DNA of 64,000 nucleotides from Legionella steelei. Lineage in GTDB: Bacteria; Pseudomonadota; Gammaproteobacteria; Legionellales; Legionellaceae. Of the stretch, positions 17,383 to 27,000 are shown piece after piece. The position numbers were made by a program, and so were the translations under genes. Location of the stretch: positions 2,043,070-2,107,069 of the forward strand of contig NZ_LNYY01000019.1 in the NCBI RefSeq assembly GCF_001468005.1, in the 5' to 3' direction. The first letter of the stretch is position 1. Every line of letters begins with the position of its first letter. Under the pieces are notes generated by a model, which was not told where the DNA came from, did no database searches, and worked only from the letters and a program-made list of their open reading frames with translations.

Positions 17383-18315
17383 ATGAACATTATTATTAGC
17401 GGTGGAACAGGCTTAGTTGGACAAGCTTTAGTGCCTGAATTACTGCAAGCTGGGCATCATATTTATGTACTTGGACGAGATGAACAAAAAATTAAGCATA
17501 CCTTTGCAAATACAGTACATGCGATTTCCTGGGATGCGCTGACGGCATTAAATCCAGATGACTTTGAAGCAATTATTAATTTAGCAGGCGAAAATATTGC
17601 TGCACACCGCTGGAGTGCTAGTACCAAAGAAAGGTTGCTTGCAAGCCGTATTGAAACAACCAGCCAATTAGTACTGTGGGGAGTCAAAGCCAAAACGAAA
17701 AAACCGCATTTGTATAATGCAAGTGCTATAGGCATTTATGGATTACAGCACACACTAGCAGAAGATAATCTTATTTTTACGGAAACCACACCCTCGATTA
17801 CTTCACCGGCAGACAGCTTTTCGACACATCTTGTCACTCAGTGGGAACAAACTGCAAAAATTGCTTTTGAAAAAGGAATGCCGGTGACCTTAATGCGTTT
17901 TGGTGTGGTTTTAAAACGTGGCGATGGGATGTTGAAAAAACTGGAATTGCCTGCAAAATATGGCCTGGGCGCTGTCGTTGGTTCTGGAGAACAGCCTTTA
18001 GCATGGATTGATAGTACGGATCTGGTTAAAGCAATCATGTTTTTAATCGCGCATCCGGAGATTACAGGGCCGGTGAATTTAGTCGCACCAGAGCGTGTAT
18101 CACAAAAAACATTTACCAAAACATTCGCGCAGGTACTTAATAAACCGGCATTTCTGCACATGCCTGCCTGGGTTGTAAAACTTTTATTCGGACAAATGGG
18201 AGAGGAGTTATTATTATCGGGGCAAACCGTGGCACCTCAACGCTTATCAGAATATCAATTTAATTTTACATACCCCACTTTATTGTCTGCGTTAACTAAA
18301 GAATTTGGAGGTTAA
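17383..18315 (+). CDS. TIGR01777 family (YfcH/SDR39U1-like) NAD(P)-binding epimerase-like protein
   Basis: 310 residues. The extended-SDR Rossmann start is IIISGGTGLVGQALVPELLQAGH. The family signature NLAGENIAAHRWSASTKERLLASRIETT is present, as is the YNASAIGIYG segment where the catalytic Tyr-x-x-x-Lys of other SDRs is altered. A C-terminal DUF1731-like end (LLLSGQTVAPQRLSEYQFNFTYPTL) completes the protein. E. coli YfcH is of similar length and of unknown substrate. A strong AAGGAGG precedes the ATG. The next gene starts 8 bp later, so the two are likely cotranscribed. Confidence 0.9.
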   Translation: MNIIISGGTGLVGQALVPELLQAGHHIYVLGRDEQKIKHTFANTVHAISWDALTALNPDDFEAIINLAGENIAAHRWSASTKERLLASRIETTSQLVLWGVKAKTKKPHLYNASAIGIYGLQHTLAEDNLIFTETTPSITSPADSFSTHLVTQWEQTAKIAFEKGMPVTLMRFGVVLKRGDGMLKKLELPAKYGLGAVVGSGEQPLAWIDSTDLVKAIMFLIAHPEITGPVNLVAPERVSQKTFTKTFAQVLNKPAFLHMPAWVVKLLFGQMGEELLLSGQTVAPQRLSEYQFNFTYPTLLSALTKEFGG

Positions 18316-18323
18316 ACATCATC

Positions 18324-19295
18324 ATGAGTCTTCGATTATTATCCCTAGATGAAGTAAAACAAAGTATCACTATGAGCCAAGCAATTAAGGCAATGGAAGA
18401 TGCCTTTATGCAATTAGCCAAACAACAGGCTAAATTGCCCTTAAGAACGGCGATTGCTATTGATGAAGAAGAGGCACTTACTTTAACTATGCCTGCATAT
18501 TTGACTCAAGATAAGGCTTTAGGTTTGAAAGTAGTGTCTATTTTTCCTAAAAATAGCGCCCGTAATAAACCCTCAATTACTGGTTTTATTATGTTGCTTG
18601 ATGCCAGTACTGGCGAACCCCAAGCCCTAATGGATGCAGCCTACCTTACTGCATTAAGAACTGGAGCCGTTTCTGGATTGGCAACTCAATATTTTGCAAC
18701 AGAAGATGCACATCACGTAGCCATCATTGGTTCAGGTGTGCAAGCAGAAACACAATTACAGGCAGTAGCCACGGTGCGTGATATCAAACAGGTGTCCATA
18801 TGGTCGAGAAATAGAAACAATGCAGAACAATTCGCGGCAAAACTCGCAAACCAATACACGGTCAATGTTTATGAGCATATCCCCTCCGCGATTAAAGATG
18901 CGGACATCATCTGCACAGCCACGGCCAGCACTGAACCCTTAATCCATTTGCAAGACATACAAGCACATGCACATATTAATGCCATAGGCTCTCACACGCC
19001 CAAGATGCGAGAAATTAGCGATAAGGTACTGAACCACAGTGTTGTGATCGTCGATCAATTAAGCGCGGTCATGGCCGAAGCAGGTGAAATTATCCATGCG
19101 GTCCAACAAAACCAGTTAAAGCAAGAAGATATGATTGAGATGGGGCCTTGGTTACTGCATAAAAATAAAGATTACAAAAAGCAAAACACTGTATTCAAAT
19201 CAGTGGGGCTGTCTATCCAGGACGTAAGCGTTGCTGCTGTAGTTTATGAAAATGCACGACATAAAAACTTAGGTACAGCATTTGCGCTAAATTAA
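18324..19295 (+). CDS. Ornithine cyclodeaminase / mu-crystallin family protein
   Basis: 323 residues. The N-terminal substrate domain has LPLRTAIAIDEEEALTLTMPAYL. The Rossmann domain has VAIIGSGVQAETQLQAV, then IWSRNRNNAEQFA and AIGSHTPKMREI, the usual family landmarks. Members include NAD-dependent ornithine cyclodeaminase, alanine dehydrogenase and imine reductases, so the exact reaction cannot be fixed. Cytosolic. Second gene of a pair with the epimerase-like protein. The ATG is preceded by a GGAGG site located at the end of the previous gene (18307-18311). A REP hairpin follows. Confidence 0.87.
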   Translation: MSLRLLSLDEVKQSITMSQAIKAMEDAFMQLAKQQAKLPLRTAIAIDEEEALTLTMPAYLTQDKALGLKVVSIFPKNSARNKPSITGFIMLLDASTGEPQALMDAAYLTALRTGAVSGLATQYFATEDAHHVAIIGSGVQAETQLQAVATVRDIKQVSIWSRNRNNAEQFAAKLANQYTVNVYEHIPSAIKDADIICTATASTEPLIHLQDIQAHAHINAIGSHTPKMREISDKVLNHSVVIVDQLSAVMAEAGEIIHAVQQNQLKQEDMIEMGPWLLHKNKDYKKQNTVFKSVGLSIQDVSVAAVVYENARHKNLGTAFALN

Positions 19296-19313
19296 GAGAG
19301 ATCCAGATATCAT

Positions 19314-19404
19314 GTAGCCTGGGTGCAGCGCAGCGGAACCCAGGATTTTCTCAACGTGAATAAGCTTCTTAATCCCGGGTTTCGCTGCGCTGCACCCAGG
19401 CTAC
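19314..19404. repeat. REP-like palindrome, long hairpin copy
   Basis: Left arm GTAGCCTGGGTGCAGCGCAG and right arm CTGCGCTGCACCCAGGCTAC are perfectly complementary over about 22 bp, with inner CCAGG/CCCGGG parts extending the stem. Lies between the stops of convergent genes. One of the two best-preserved family members here (the other is at 30313). Confidence 0.8.
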
Positions 19405-19413
19405 ATACTTATA

Positions 19414-20262
19414 CTATTTAGTTTCTCCTAGCGCCTGACCAAAGCGTATCGTGCTTCCCGCTTTTAAATCTTTATTCCAATTCATTTGTGCCCCATTGGC
19501 AAACAGCAAAATGACCGTTGAGCCCAATTTAAAGTACCCCATTTCATCACCTTTGGCCATGTGCTTCTGCTCGTCTTGATTGTATTCAAAATCAACACGG
19601 GTTTTGCCGCGTTTGATGTCTCCATGCCAACTGGTTCCTATTGCCCCAACGATTGTTGCGCCAACCATCACCATCACCATGGGACCTGCCTTAGTGGAAA
19701 AAAAGACAGCTAAACGTTCATTGCGTGCAAACAACCGCGGTACAACACGAACAGTTGATGGTTGAACTGAAAATAAAGCACCAGGCATATAGGACATGGA
19801 TATGAGTTCAGCATCAATGGGCATATGCACACGATGATAATCTTTAGGTGATAAATACAAAGTAGCAAAACGTCCATTAATAAATTGGGCGGCCTGATCT
19901 TTGCGACACATTAACAGCTCTTCTACTGAATAATGATGTCCTTTTGCCTGAATTAATTGACCTTGCTCAATGGCACCTATTTCACTCACACACCCATCTA
20001 CCGGTGAAATAATGTCCGTATTGGCTAATGGTCTGCATTCTGGTTTTAAATAACGAATAAAAAAATCATTAAAACACGAATATGCCGTTGGATCTTCAAT
20101 CAACGCCTCACCCATATTGACCTGATATTTACGGATAAATCGTTGAATGATGTAATTTTTTACCTTGTCATGTTTCACATCAGCCAAACACCCAGCTAAA
20201 GTCGTAAGTCCATGTTTAGGGATTAGATATTGAGGCAATGTTTTTATTAAATCAAAAGACAT
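19414..20262 (-). CDS. psd: Phosphatidylserine decarboxylase proenzyme
   Basis: Converts phosphatidylserine to phosphatidylethanolamine at the inner membrane. 282 residues, the common bacterial proenzyme size. The self-cleavage site is LGST in [13 protein letters not shown] near the C-terminus; Ser becomes the pyruvoyl group. Upstream landmarks are [28 protein letters not shown] and [16 protein letters not shown], with the His residues that assist catalysis, and [21 protein letters not shown]. No phosphatidylserine synthase gene is adjacent. The start has only a weak ribosome site. A 14-bp inverted repeat lies just upstream. Confidence 0.95.
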   Translation of the reverse strand: MSFDLIKTLPQYLIPKHGLTTLAGCLADVKHDKVKNYIIQRFIRKYQVNMGEALIEDPTAYSCFNDFFIRYLKPECRPLANTDIISPVDGCVSEIGAIEQGQLIQAKGHHYSVEELLMCRKDQAAQFINGRFATLYLSPKDYHRVHMPIDAELISMSYMPGALFSVQPSTVRVVPRLFARNERLAVFFSTKAGPMVMVMVGATIVGAIGTSWHGDIKRGKTRVDFEYNQDEQKHMAKGDEMGYFKLGSTVILLFANGAQMNWNKDLKAGSTIRFGQALGETK

Positions 20263-20300
20263 ATAAGCTCTTGTAACGTTTAAAAAAAAGGATCATAACC

Positions 20301-20346
20301 TATACTTTCAATGCTCACAAACATAGTTGTATGCATTGAAAGTATA
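20301..20346. promoter_or_regulatory. 14-bp perfect inverted repeat upstream of psd
   Basis: Arms TATACTTTCAATGC (20301-20314) and GCATTGAAAGTATA (20333-20346) with an 18-nt loop, between the end of the 955-residue gene and psd, both on the minus strand. A T8 run on the minus strand begins 11 nt beyond the stem. It could be a terminator with a displaced U-tract or an operator for psd. Confidence 0.45.
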
Positions 20347-20408
20347 AGCACGCTCGAAAAAACTATCTCCTGTATGAAACGATGTAAAAAGATATGTCTA
20401 ACCGTGTT

Positions 20409-23276
20409 TTAATAAGTACAACCTTCCGTGAGTAGCAGTTGACGATTTGACGCAGCAATTGACTCATGATGATATTTCAGATTAATAATATAGTGCTCTC
20501 TGAGGGCTTTGAGATGTTCTTTGGGTTCTTTGGGGTTTACCAAAGGAAATTCGGAGATGAATTTATACCCTTCATTTTCGAGCATCGCTTCATGCTGAGT
20601 TGTTTCTTTTTTAATCGCTTGTATTATTTTGGTAAACAAACACTCGCTTAGTGTTGAAGAGTCTAATCCATTCATAAAGATCAGGGCGAGCACTTTCGAG
20701 TTACAATTTCCGTTTAAATAACCTTCAACTTCCGCTCTCCTAGATGCAACCCAAAGACTTCCTAATGTTGATCTTTCTGCTTCATATTTTTTTAACGAAG
20801 ATTCGACCAGGCTTTTAAATGATCGTTCCGTCAAGGTATCTACCCAATCATACATGGTTTTATATATCTCAGAAATAACTCTATCGCTATAAGGATGAGT
20901 AAATCGCTTGTCCTTTTTAGAAAAGTACACCACATCACGAGTAAAATCTGCGATCCCTTTTTCAAAACTTTTATCGCTTATGGCAAGATCAATACTTGGT
21001 ATGGAGGGCACAATAAGAGGAGTAAGATGCTCGATAAGCAATTTATTCAACTCCCCATCTTGTCTTAATCCTGAGCTTAAAATATAAGCCAAACGGTTGT
21101 CCCCTCGTTCATTAGCGCTGGCTTTTAAATACTCTTTAACTGGTTCGGCTCTTTGGCGAAATGACAGTGTGCTTATTGTAGGAGCATATTTTTTGTCAAT
21201 AATTTCTATAATGTTGCGTTCCAAATCTGCAGCCTTGATGGATTTTGCCCAAACAAATAATGAATCATTATATTGGTTTTTCACATCTTCATGAGTAAAA
21301 GGCAATACTTCCCTTTTCACTGCAAGCACGGCGTTTTCCATGAGTTTATCTGTCTTTGTCAGATGCAACTTGAAGCTGACCTGTTCTGCAATTAACTTAA
21401 GGCTTTCAGCCATATTATTAAATTCAGCGGCATGGGTTGTTGTATTTGCTAAGGCTTGGCAAATTGTTAGATTATGTGTTTTATACAGTGAACTCAGTTT
21501 ATCTGAAAATTCAAGGTTCTCTTCTTCAGTGAGATTTTCACGTTTCGTTTCATAATAGGTTTTAACTACTGTTCGGAACTCATTAATAAAAGCAACTAAT
21601 GCCGGTACCGCATCGCGCAATTTACTGTCTTTATCAACACTAAGCTTTGCTACAATTGCTTCCTTATCGAGTAAGGGGAGATTTCCAAATAACTCCCAGG
21701 CACTGGTTAACGTCTCATCTGTAGCTTCTTTGCTACCGAATTCGGAAATTTGTACGTGCGGAGGCTTGGTCGCATCTTTAAGTACCGATTTCATTAGTCG
21801 GTATGAACTGTGAATCAACTCTTTTATTGTTGGAGCAAACGCATCACGCCAAACCTGATGATATCGTTTTTGTAACTCATCGAGCTTATATTTCGGATCC
21901 TCATCACTTGCATAGGTCGTTTCATTTTCATTTTTGACCCATTCCTCTATGTTCCGATAAAAAGAAGGTTTTTGATAAAGAGATTGATAAGTAGGTAGCA
22001 GTGATGCCCCATAACCATTATCAGAACATCCCATATAGAAGACAGCAACCCGATATAAATTGTCGAAATGCTCTTGATATAAATCCATCATAAAATCAAC
22101 AAATGATTTTTTGTCGCTCTCTGCATTACAAAATTGGGGATACAACTCTTCATATTTTGCTCTTAAGCTGGGATCTGTTTCATCTAAAGAGGTGTAATTT
22201 AACGGTAAATCACCAAAAAGTTCGGTTAAACGCTCACGTTGTACCTCTGGCTGAAATGTTAATAATGCTTTTAAAACAGCAGCCAGTTTTTGCTCTTGAG
22301 CAATAGAATTCTGAGCCAAGCGCGCGAATTCAACATACTCCGGATACGCTTTAGGTAGCTTCTTAAGAGCTTGTTCTTGTAGGGGCAAAATTACCGGAAT
22401 AGTCTCCTGTCCTGGATGCTGGTAAGATGGCCAATGATAAGGCATGGATTCCTGGACATTAGGAAAAGCCGCATAATCACGAACGGTGAGCTTAACATGC
22501 TTTTTAGGAACGCCTATCACCTTCCTGGGTTCTTTCATGTGAATGGTGAACCAATAGAAAAACATATCAAAATCGATATCACCGGCCAAACTCAGGTTGT
22601 GCGGATGCGAATCATCATCATCAAGAAACCATCGACCGACCAAAAGCTCCATGACGTTTTTTTCGATGAGCTTTTTTACACTGGGGGCAACTTGTTCCCT
22701 TAAAGTACTATTAACGGGAGTGCCCTGGCTGAGAAAATGAAAAGGTTTAAAATCCTTAACACCAATAGAAAGCGTACCAATTAATCGATCTTTAGTGTGG
22801 CCTCTTTGCGTGGTGATATCTAAGATATTATCCTTTACCGTTTGCAGCTGCTCACTTAAAGGCAGCTCAGGTTTAAAGTTTTTTATATCTTTGACCGCAA
22901 TGGTATCTTTTTTTATTAGGCCTTCGGGAGTTTTAACAGTGTAGTGGAATAAGTCCTTCTCTAATTTAATATAAAGAGTATTGTCTTTTAGCGTTTCTTC
23001 ACTATCGGGCATTAATTCAAGATCATGCTTGGCAAATACCAAGCGCTCTTCTGCAGATCTTTTTCCTTGGAAGGCCCTTTTGAAGGATGAAGTTGCTACA
23101 CTAATTTTGGCTAATAATTCAGGATAGTGATTTTTAGGCTCTAATTTCTTAAAAAAAGCATCCTTGGTGACACCATCTTCTTCAAAGCTAACCTGAAATG
23201 TTTCGTGAGAGCTATCCGAAATCTTTTCTGAATATTTGAGTTGACTATGCCAAAGTGCCTTTTTTGGAATTCCCAT
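20409..23276 (-). CDS. Large unknown protein with PI3/4-kinase-like motif (effector candidate)
   Basis: 955 residues, no signal peptide or membrane segment. The N-terminal 250 residues look like a degenerate lipid or protein kinase. A strand DAFFKKLEP (about 39-47) could supply the ATP-binding Lys. DDDSHPHNLSLAG (about 218-230) has the D-x-H-x-x-N catalytic-loop pattern, and IDFD follows after a few residues, like the DRHxxN...IDFG pair of PI3/PI4 kinases. The rest is helical with no motif I recognise. The N-terminal fold call is inference from motifs alone. Size, isolation and lack of housekeeping homology fit a Dot/Icm substrate, but no translocation signal was demonstrated. Confidence 0.6.
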   Translation of the reverse strand: MGIPKKALWHSQLKYSEKISDSSHETFQVSFEEDGVTKDAFFKKLEPKNHYPELLAKISVATSSFKRAFQGKRSAEERLVFAKHDLELMPDSEETLKDNTLYIKLEKDLFHYTVKTPEGLIKKDTIAVKDIKNFKPELPLSEQLQTVKDNILDITTQRGHTKDRLIGTLSIGVKDFKPFHFLSQGTPVNSTLREQVAPSVKKLIEKNVMELLVGRWFLDDDDSHPHNLSLAGDIDFDMFFYWFTIHMKEPRKVIGVPKKHVKLTVRDYAAFPNVQESMPYHWPSYQHPGQETIPVILPLQEQALKKLPKAYPEYVEFARLAQNSIAQEQKLAAVLKALLTFQPEVQRERLTELFGDLPLNYTSLDETDPSLRAKYEELYPQFCNAESDKKSFVDFMMDLYQEHFDNLYRVAVFYMGCSDNGYGASLLPTYQSLYQKPSFYRNIEEWVKNENETTYASDEDPKYKLDELQKRYHQVWRDAFAPTIKELIHSSYRLMKSVLKDATKPPHVQISEFGSKEATDETLTSAWELFGNLPLLDKEAIVAKLSVDKDSKLRDAVPALVAFINEFRTVVKTYYETKRENLTEEENLEFSDKLSSLYKTHNLTICQALANTTTHAAEFNNMAESLKLIAEQVSFKLHLTKTDKLMENAVLAVKREVLPFTHEDVKNQYNDSLFVWAKSIKAADLERNIIEIIDKKYAPTISTLSFRQRAEPVKEYLKASANERGDNRLAYILSSGLRQDGELNKLLIEHLTPLIVPSIPSIDLAISDKSFEKGIADFTRDVVYFSKKDKRFTHPYSDRVISEIYKTMYDWVDTLTERSFKSLVESSLKKYEAERSTLGSLWVASRRAEVEGYLNGNCNSKVLALIFMNGLDSSTLSECLFTKIIQAIKKETTQHEAMLENEGYKFISEFPLVNPKEPKEHLKALREHYIINLKYHHESIAASNRQLLLTEGCTY

Positions 23277-23560
23277 ATTTTAGTCCATTAAATCACAGTC
23301 GTCCTTTTAGAATAGTTCATATTAGGCAGAAATATTCAATAAGTTCAAGAATAATTTTCAAACAGATAACAAGGAAACTAAACAGAAAAACAGGTCATAC
23401 AGGGCATTTCAGTAAAGAAAACCATTGCAACATTGATAGGGTTTTCCAGTTCCGGATCACACAAATTACCATCATAATTAAGGCAAAGATGCCCCGCCCA
23501 GGAGGGAGATGGGTTCCCAGGCTAAAGGCTGTAGCGTTCATTAGCTACATTGGATTTAAC
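23277..23560. other. Intergenic gap with degraded REP remnant
   Basis: 284 bp between two large minus-strand genes. Near 23493-23525 a degraded REP-family fragment is visible (GCCCAGGAGGGAGATGGG then CCCAGGCT). No gene, RNA or promoter is evident. Confidence 0.4.
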
Positions 23561-25900
23561 TCATTTAACAAATGGCATTATTGACCAAATACCATTTTCG
23601 TACTCTTCTTCAACTTCTGCTTCTTCCGCTTCTTCTGGTGCGATAAGCTTTAGTACGCTCCTATCCACCGCTCTTATTTCTTCTCCGGAGGCTGATTGAT
23701 TGAAAAACCAGAAATTTCCAGTCCAGTGATGTTTAAGTCTATTCGCTCCAGTAAGCGAAAAGACACTTATGAATATATTAGCAATAGCAATTAAAACATC
23801 AATTACATCCTTGTAGATTCCCGGCTCAAGTTGAGGGTCGACGATCTTAAGAATATCCTTTTCAGCTGCCTGTAATCGCGTACGCACTTTAGTATGGGGA
23901 TTCATAAGCCCATCATAAGCAAGCATGTACAACTTTTTTCTGTATGACTCTTGTGCCCCTTTCCATTCACCATGCATTTTCTGATAGGATTCGGAACTGG
24001 ACAAACGCTCAGAAATTACATTACATTGTGCCTCAACTTGCAAAATCACTTGTCGGAAACGGTTAGCTCGCTCACTCTCTTCTGCCGCCAACTCAACCAT
24101 TGCTGCCTTGTTCTTTAAATCCGACATTAATGCGAAATTCTGCATTAACGTAACACAAATAAATCGCTCGCGTAAACATTGAGCTAAAACCAGTTGCAGT
24201 GGATCTTTGATGTCCTGCACTTGATGCCCTTGAGTTTGTACTCCGATCACACCGGCATAAAGAACTTTTATCAATGTTTTTCTATGAGTTTCATCTTCTA
24301 TATGAGCCAACTGCGGCAAAAACAGACGCAATGCATGTCCCTTATTATCTTTCCCTAATACCAACTGATATTCTTGAGGCGTAATACCGCCCGTTTTCTT
24401 TAATAGAAACAGTGCCGTATTTGCAGCCAGCAACTCTTGGGTATTTAATTGATATAAACGCGCACCAAGCGCAGCATACCCTTCGAACTCTTTAGCAAAA
24501 TGATGTTTAATTGAGTCCTGTAAATGCAGGTGAGGGTCTAAAACATGTTGCTCAAGTTTTTTAATATCAATAGTTTTTGTTTGATCTAAAGCAACTAGAC
24601 TCGAAGCCATTAAAGGATAGGCTTCTGCTTCAGCACGGATATGCTGATACGCATCCACAGACAACTCTTTTCCTAACTCATTTTCTTTAACCCAGAAAAT
24701 CAAACACAGCCGCTTACAGTCTTCATCAGGGAAATTATGAATGGTCATTAATTCGGCAAGTTTTGCAGGATCTTTAAAACATTCTTTGGCCTCTATAGCA
24801 AGTGCCGGCTCCAAGTCAATGAGCCTGTTTAAAGCTTGATAATAAGCAGCATTCGATAAAATAAGACGAATTTCTTCATCAGAATATTCCTGCTCTATTA
24901 AGAAGGGGATTAACTTAATTTGTGTTTCATCCCACATATAAGCGCTGAATTTGTTTATCAGTTCTCGATTAGTGAGTAATTGCCGATTTTGTTGCAGCAA
25001 TCCTTTTTCATAAAATACGATGATAATTTTTAATAAACTTTTATTAATGCGCTCATCATCGGTGAATTGCAGTGCCTCAAGTTCCTGGCGTAATGGACTG
25101 GGCGGGTCGGCCAACAAATCTTTGAGTGTGTTACCCGACAAAGGAAATTCGTCTTGTATTTTATATTGAACAATCCTATCTAGGGCAAGATTATCTGCAA
25201 ACAATGCGGGTAAATTAAGTTCAGCAAACGGAATAGGCCCGCGCAGCGTTACGCTTTCTTCATTGACTTGTAATTTTCGCATCAACAACGCAATACGTTG
25301 AACACGTAAATTAATTGCATTATCCCCATTGACTGCATGTTGCAATAAAGAACGGGGCAAAGTAGAACCAAGCTGCTGTAATAGCGGTTCTACAGAGGGG
25401 ACTACGGAAACAGCCACGCCAGAATTAGGCACTTTAATAAATGGGCTTAAATCAAAACTGGATAAACAGAAAATCGACCTATCTTGGGGAACTGCATGGC
25501 CATTTTTGCCTAGAACCATGACCCATTGTGTCGGATCATCCTTGCGATACATCACCAATAGCCCACAATTCTCTCCTGCATCATTAACGTAGGAAAAACT
25601 CTGACGCACTAAATTCGTATGGCTAACGTCTGGATCTTCCCCCTCTTTTTTGAGCGGATTAGGTCCAAACAAAAAGGCCGAGTTACCGGCAGTCATATTT
25701 CCTTGTAAATAATATTTGCCTTGTGACTGGGTATACCAAATCTTAAAATGTCTTATTGCTTGTTGAACTGTACCTAGAAAATTAACGGCGGGAAAATCTC
25801 TGTAAACTATTTTTGTGTCATCTTTTTTTTCTGCAATAGCCCAGTCCTGTCCAAATGCATGGAAAATTTGTTGTGCATTTCCCTGTACCCAATAAGGCAT
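23561..25900 (-). CDS. Large unknown protein with acidic E-block near C-terminus (effector candidate)
   Basis: 779 residues. The N-terminal region (1-150) is mixed alpha/beta with IVYRDFPAVNFLGTVQQAIRH, KYYLQGN, and GLLVMYRKDDPTQWVMVLG. The middle 450 residues are helical and Leu/Glu-rich with no known motif. A hydrophobic segment near residue 705 (IDVLIAIANIFISVFSLTG) could touch a membrane. The tail carries PEEAEEAEVEEEYENG about 25-10 residues from the end, an acidic run of the E-block type described for Legionella Dot/Icm substrates. Function unknown; secretion is inference. Confidence 0.6.
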   Translation of the reverse strand: MPYWVQGNAQQIFHAFGQDWAIAEKKDDTKIVYRDFPAVNFLGTVQQAIRHFKIWYTQSQGKYYLQGNMTAGNSAFLFGPNPLKKEGEDPDVSHTNLVRQSFSYVNDAGENCGLLVMYRKDDPTQWVMVLGKNGHAVPQDRSIFCLSSFDLSPFIKVPNSGVAVSVVPSVEPLLQQLGSTLPRSLLQHAVNGDNAINLRVQRIALLMRKLQVNEESVTLRGPIPFAELNLPALFADNLALDRIVQYKIQDEFPLSGNTLKDLLADPPSPLRQELEALQFTDDERINKSLLKIIIVFYEKGLLQQNRQLLTNRELINKFSAYMWDETQIKLIPFLIEQEYSDEEIRLILSNAAYYQALNRLIDLEPALAIEAKECFKDPAKLAELMTIHNFPDEDCKRLCLIFWVKENELGKELSVDAYQHIRAEAEAYPLMASSLVALDQTKTIDIKKLEQHVLDPHLHLQDSIKHHFAKEFEGYAALGARLYQLNTQELLAANTALFLLKKTGGITPQEYQLVLGKDNKGHALRLFLPQLAHIEDETHRKTLIKVLYAGVIGVQTQGHQVQDIKDPLQLVLAQCLRERFICVTLMQNFALMSDLKNKAAMVELAAEESERANRFRQVILQVEAQCNVISERLSSSESYQKMHGEWKGAQESYRKKLYMLAYDGLMNPHTKVRTRLQAAEKDILKIVDPQLEPGIYKDVIDVLIAIANIFISVFSLTGANRLKHHWTGNFWFFNQSASGEEIRAVDRSVLKLIAPEEAEEAEVEEEYENGIWSIMPFVK

Positions 25901-25997
25901 AATTCATTCTCAACATGACAGATTGGGAGTATTATACCAATATTTCAACTAATGGTGATGCATTTTTACAAAAAATGCATTTTTAATACCTAAAATT

Positions 25998-26028
25998 GTA
26001 GCCTGGGTGCAGCGCAGCGGAACCCGGG
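25998..26028 (+). repeat. REP-like element, single half
   Basis: GTAGCCTGGGTGCAGCGCAG followed by CGGAACCCGGG, the left half of the family, without the right arm. Lies upstream of the DUF2520 gene between divergent genes. Confidence 0.6.
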
Positions 26029-26062
26029 AATTCATAAATAGATTTTTTAGCAAGAAAAAAAT

Positions 26063-26923
26063 ATGAAATGCAATATCATAGGCGCAGGCCGATTGGGTAA
26101 AAATATAGTATTGGCCTTATCTAAGGCGCAACTTATCAGCTCATTTGCCATTTGTAATCGTAGTTTAGAAAGCGCGCAAAAGGCCTGCCAGGAACTTGGT
26201 CTTGGGCAGGCAATCACTAAAATAGAGCATTTACCTGCGGCTGATGTGACCTGGCTCTGCTGTAATGATGATGCCATGAGCGATGTGGTAGCCACACTGG
26301 TGCAATCCCAAGTTTTAAAACCAAACTCATTTGTTATTCACTGCAGCGGCGTGCTTAATTCTGATTTGCTCAAGCCCTTAAAAAAACAAGGCTGCTTCGT
26401 TGCCAGTTTGCATCCGCTTAAAGCGTTCAAAACCAATTACCTCGATGCTTCGGCATTTAAGAATCTCGATTGTGTTTTAGAAGGTGATGCCGAAGTTTGT
26501 GAGTGGTTAACAAGCTCTTTTAGCCAATTAGGCGCTCAGCTCATTGCAATCGAACCTATAGCCAAAGCCGCCTACCATGCCGCCGCGTGCATGGCATCAA
26601 ATTACTTAATTACCTTGGCAGCCTGTAGTGAAGAATTATTTCTGCAAGCAGGAATTCCTCCCCAACACAGTCGAACAATGATAGTCAACTTAATGCAAGG
26701 AAATTTAAATAATTTATTACAAACCGAACACATTGCCGACTCACTCACCGGTCCCTTGGTAAGAGGGGATGTGCGAACCCTTGCCCTGCATTTACAAGCT
26801 ATAGAAAATCCCGAGATAAGACGTTTATATCAAAGTGCGGCCTTGAGTACATTGTCATTAACTTCATTATCTGAGGAGATAAAAGAGCAAATTAGAGCGC
26901 TTTGTAGTTTGAATGAAAATTAA
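26063..26923 (+). CDS. Rossmann-like and DUF2520 domain-containing protein
   Basis: 286 residues. The N-terminal NAD(P)-binding domain starts CNIIGAGRLGKNIVLAL and includes AICNRSLESAQKACQELG and VFVIHCSG-like spacing (SFVIHCSGVLNSDLLKPL). ASLHPLKAF follows, the junction typical of this family. The C-terminal all-helical DUF2520 domain has AKAAYHAAACMASNYLITLAACSEELF and LTGPLVRGD. The family resembles pyrroline-5-carboxylate reductase and F420-dependent oxidoreductases, but its reaction is not established. Cytosolic. The ribosome site is weak. A short REP-like hairpin follows the stop. Confidence 0.87.
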   Translation: MKCNIIGAGRLGKNIVLALSKAQLISSFAICNRSLESAQKACQELGLGQAITKIEHLPAADVTWLCCNDDAMSDVVATLVQSQVLKPNSFVIHCSGVLNSDLLKPLKKQGCFVASLHPLKAFKTNYLDASAFKNLDCVLEGDAEVCEWLTSSFSQLGAQLIAIEPIAKAAYHAAACMASNYLITLAACSEELFLQAGIPPQHSRTMIVNLMQGNLNNLLQTEHIADSLTGPLVRGDVRTLALHLQAIENPEIRRLYQSAALSTLSLTSLSEEIKEQIRALCSLNEN

Positions 26924-26949
26924 TTTTTTACTTAGTTAATGTTTAATTG

Positions 26950-26982
26950 CCCTGGGTTACGGACTTCGCCCTCACCCAGGGA
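26950..26982. repeat. REP-like short hairpin
   Basis: Arms CCCTGGGT (26950-26957) and ACCCAGGG (26974-26981) between convergent genes. A short, diverged member of the same family, placed where a bidirectional terminator would be expected. Confidence 0.5.
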
Positions 26983-27000
26983 AAACAATTACCACAGTTA

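Noticed and set aside
25450-25900. SH2-like domain at the N-terminus of the 779-residue protein
   Set aside because: Some strand patterns recall Legionella SH2 proteins, but no clear FLVR-type Arg motif was found.
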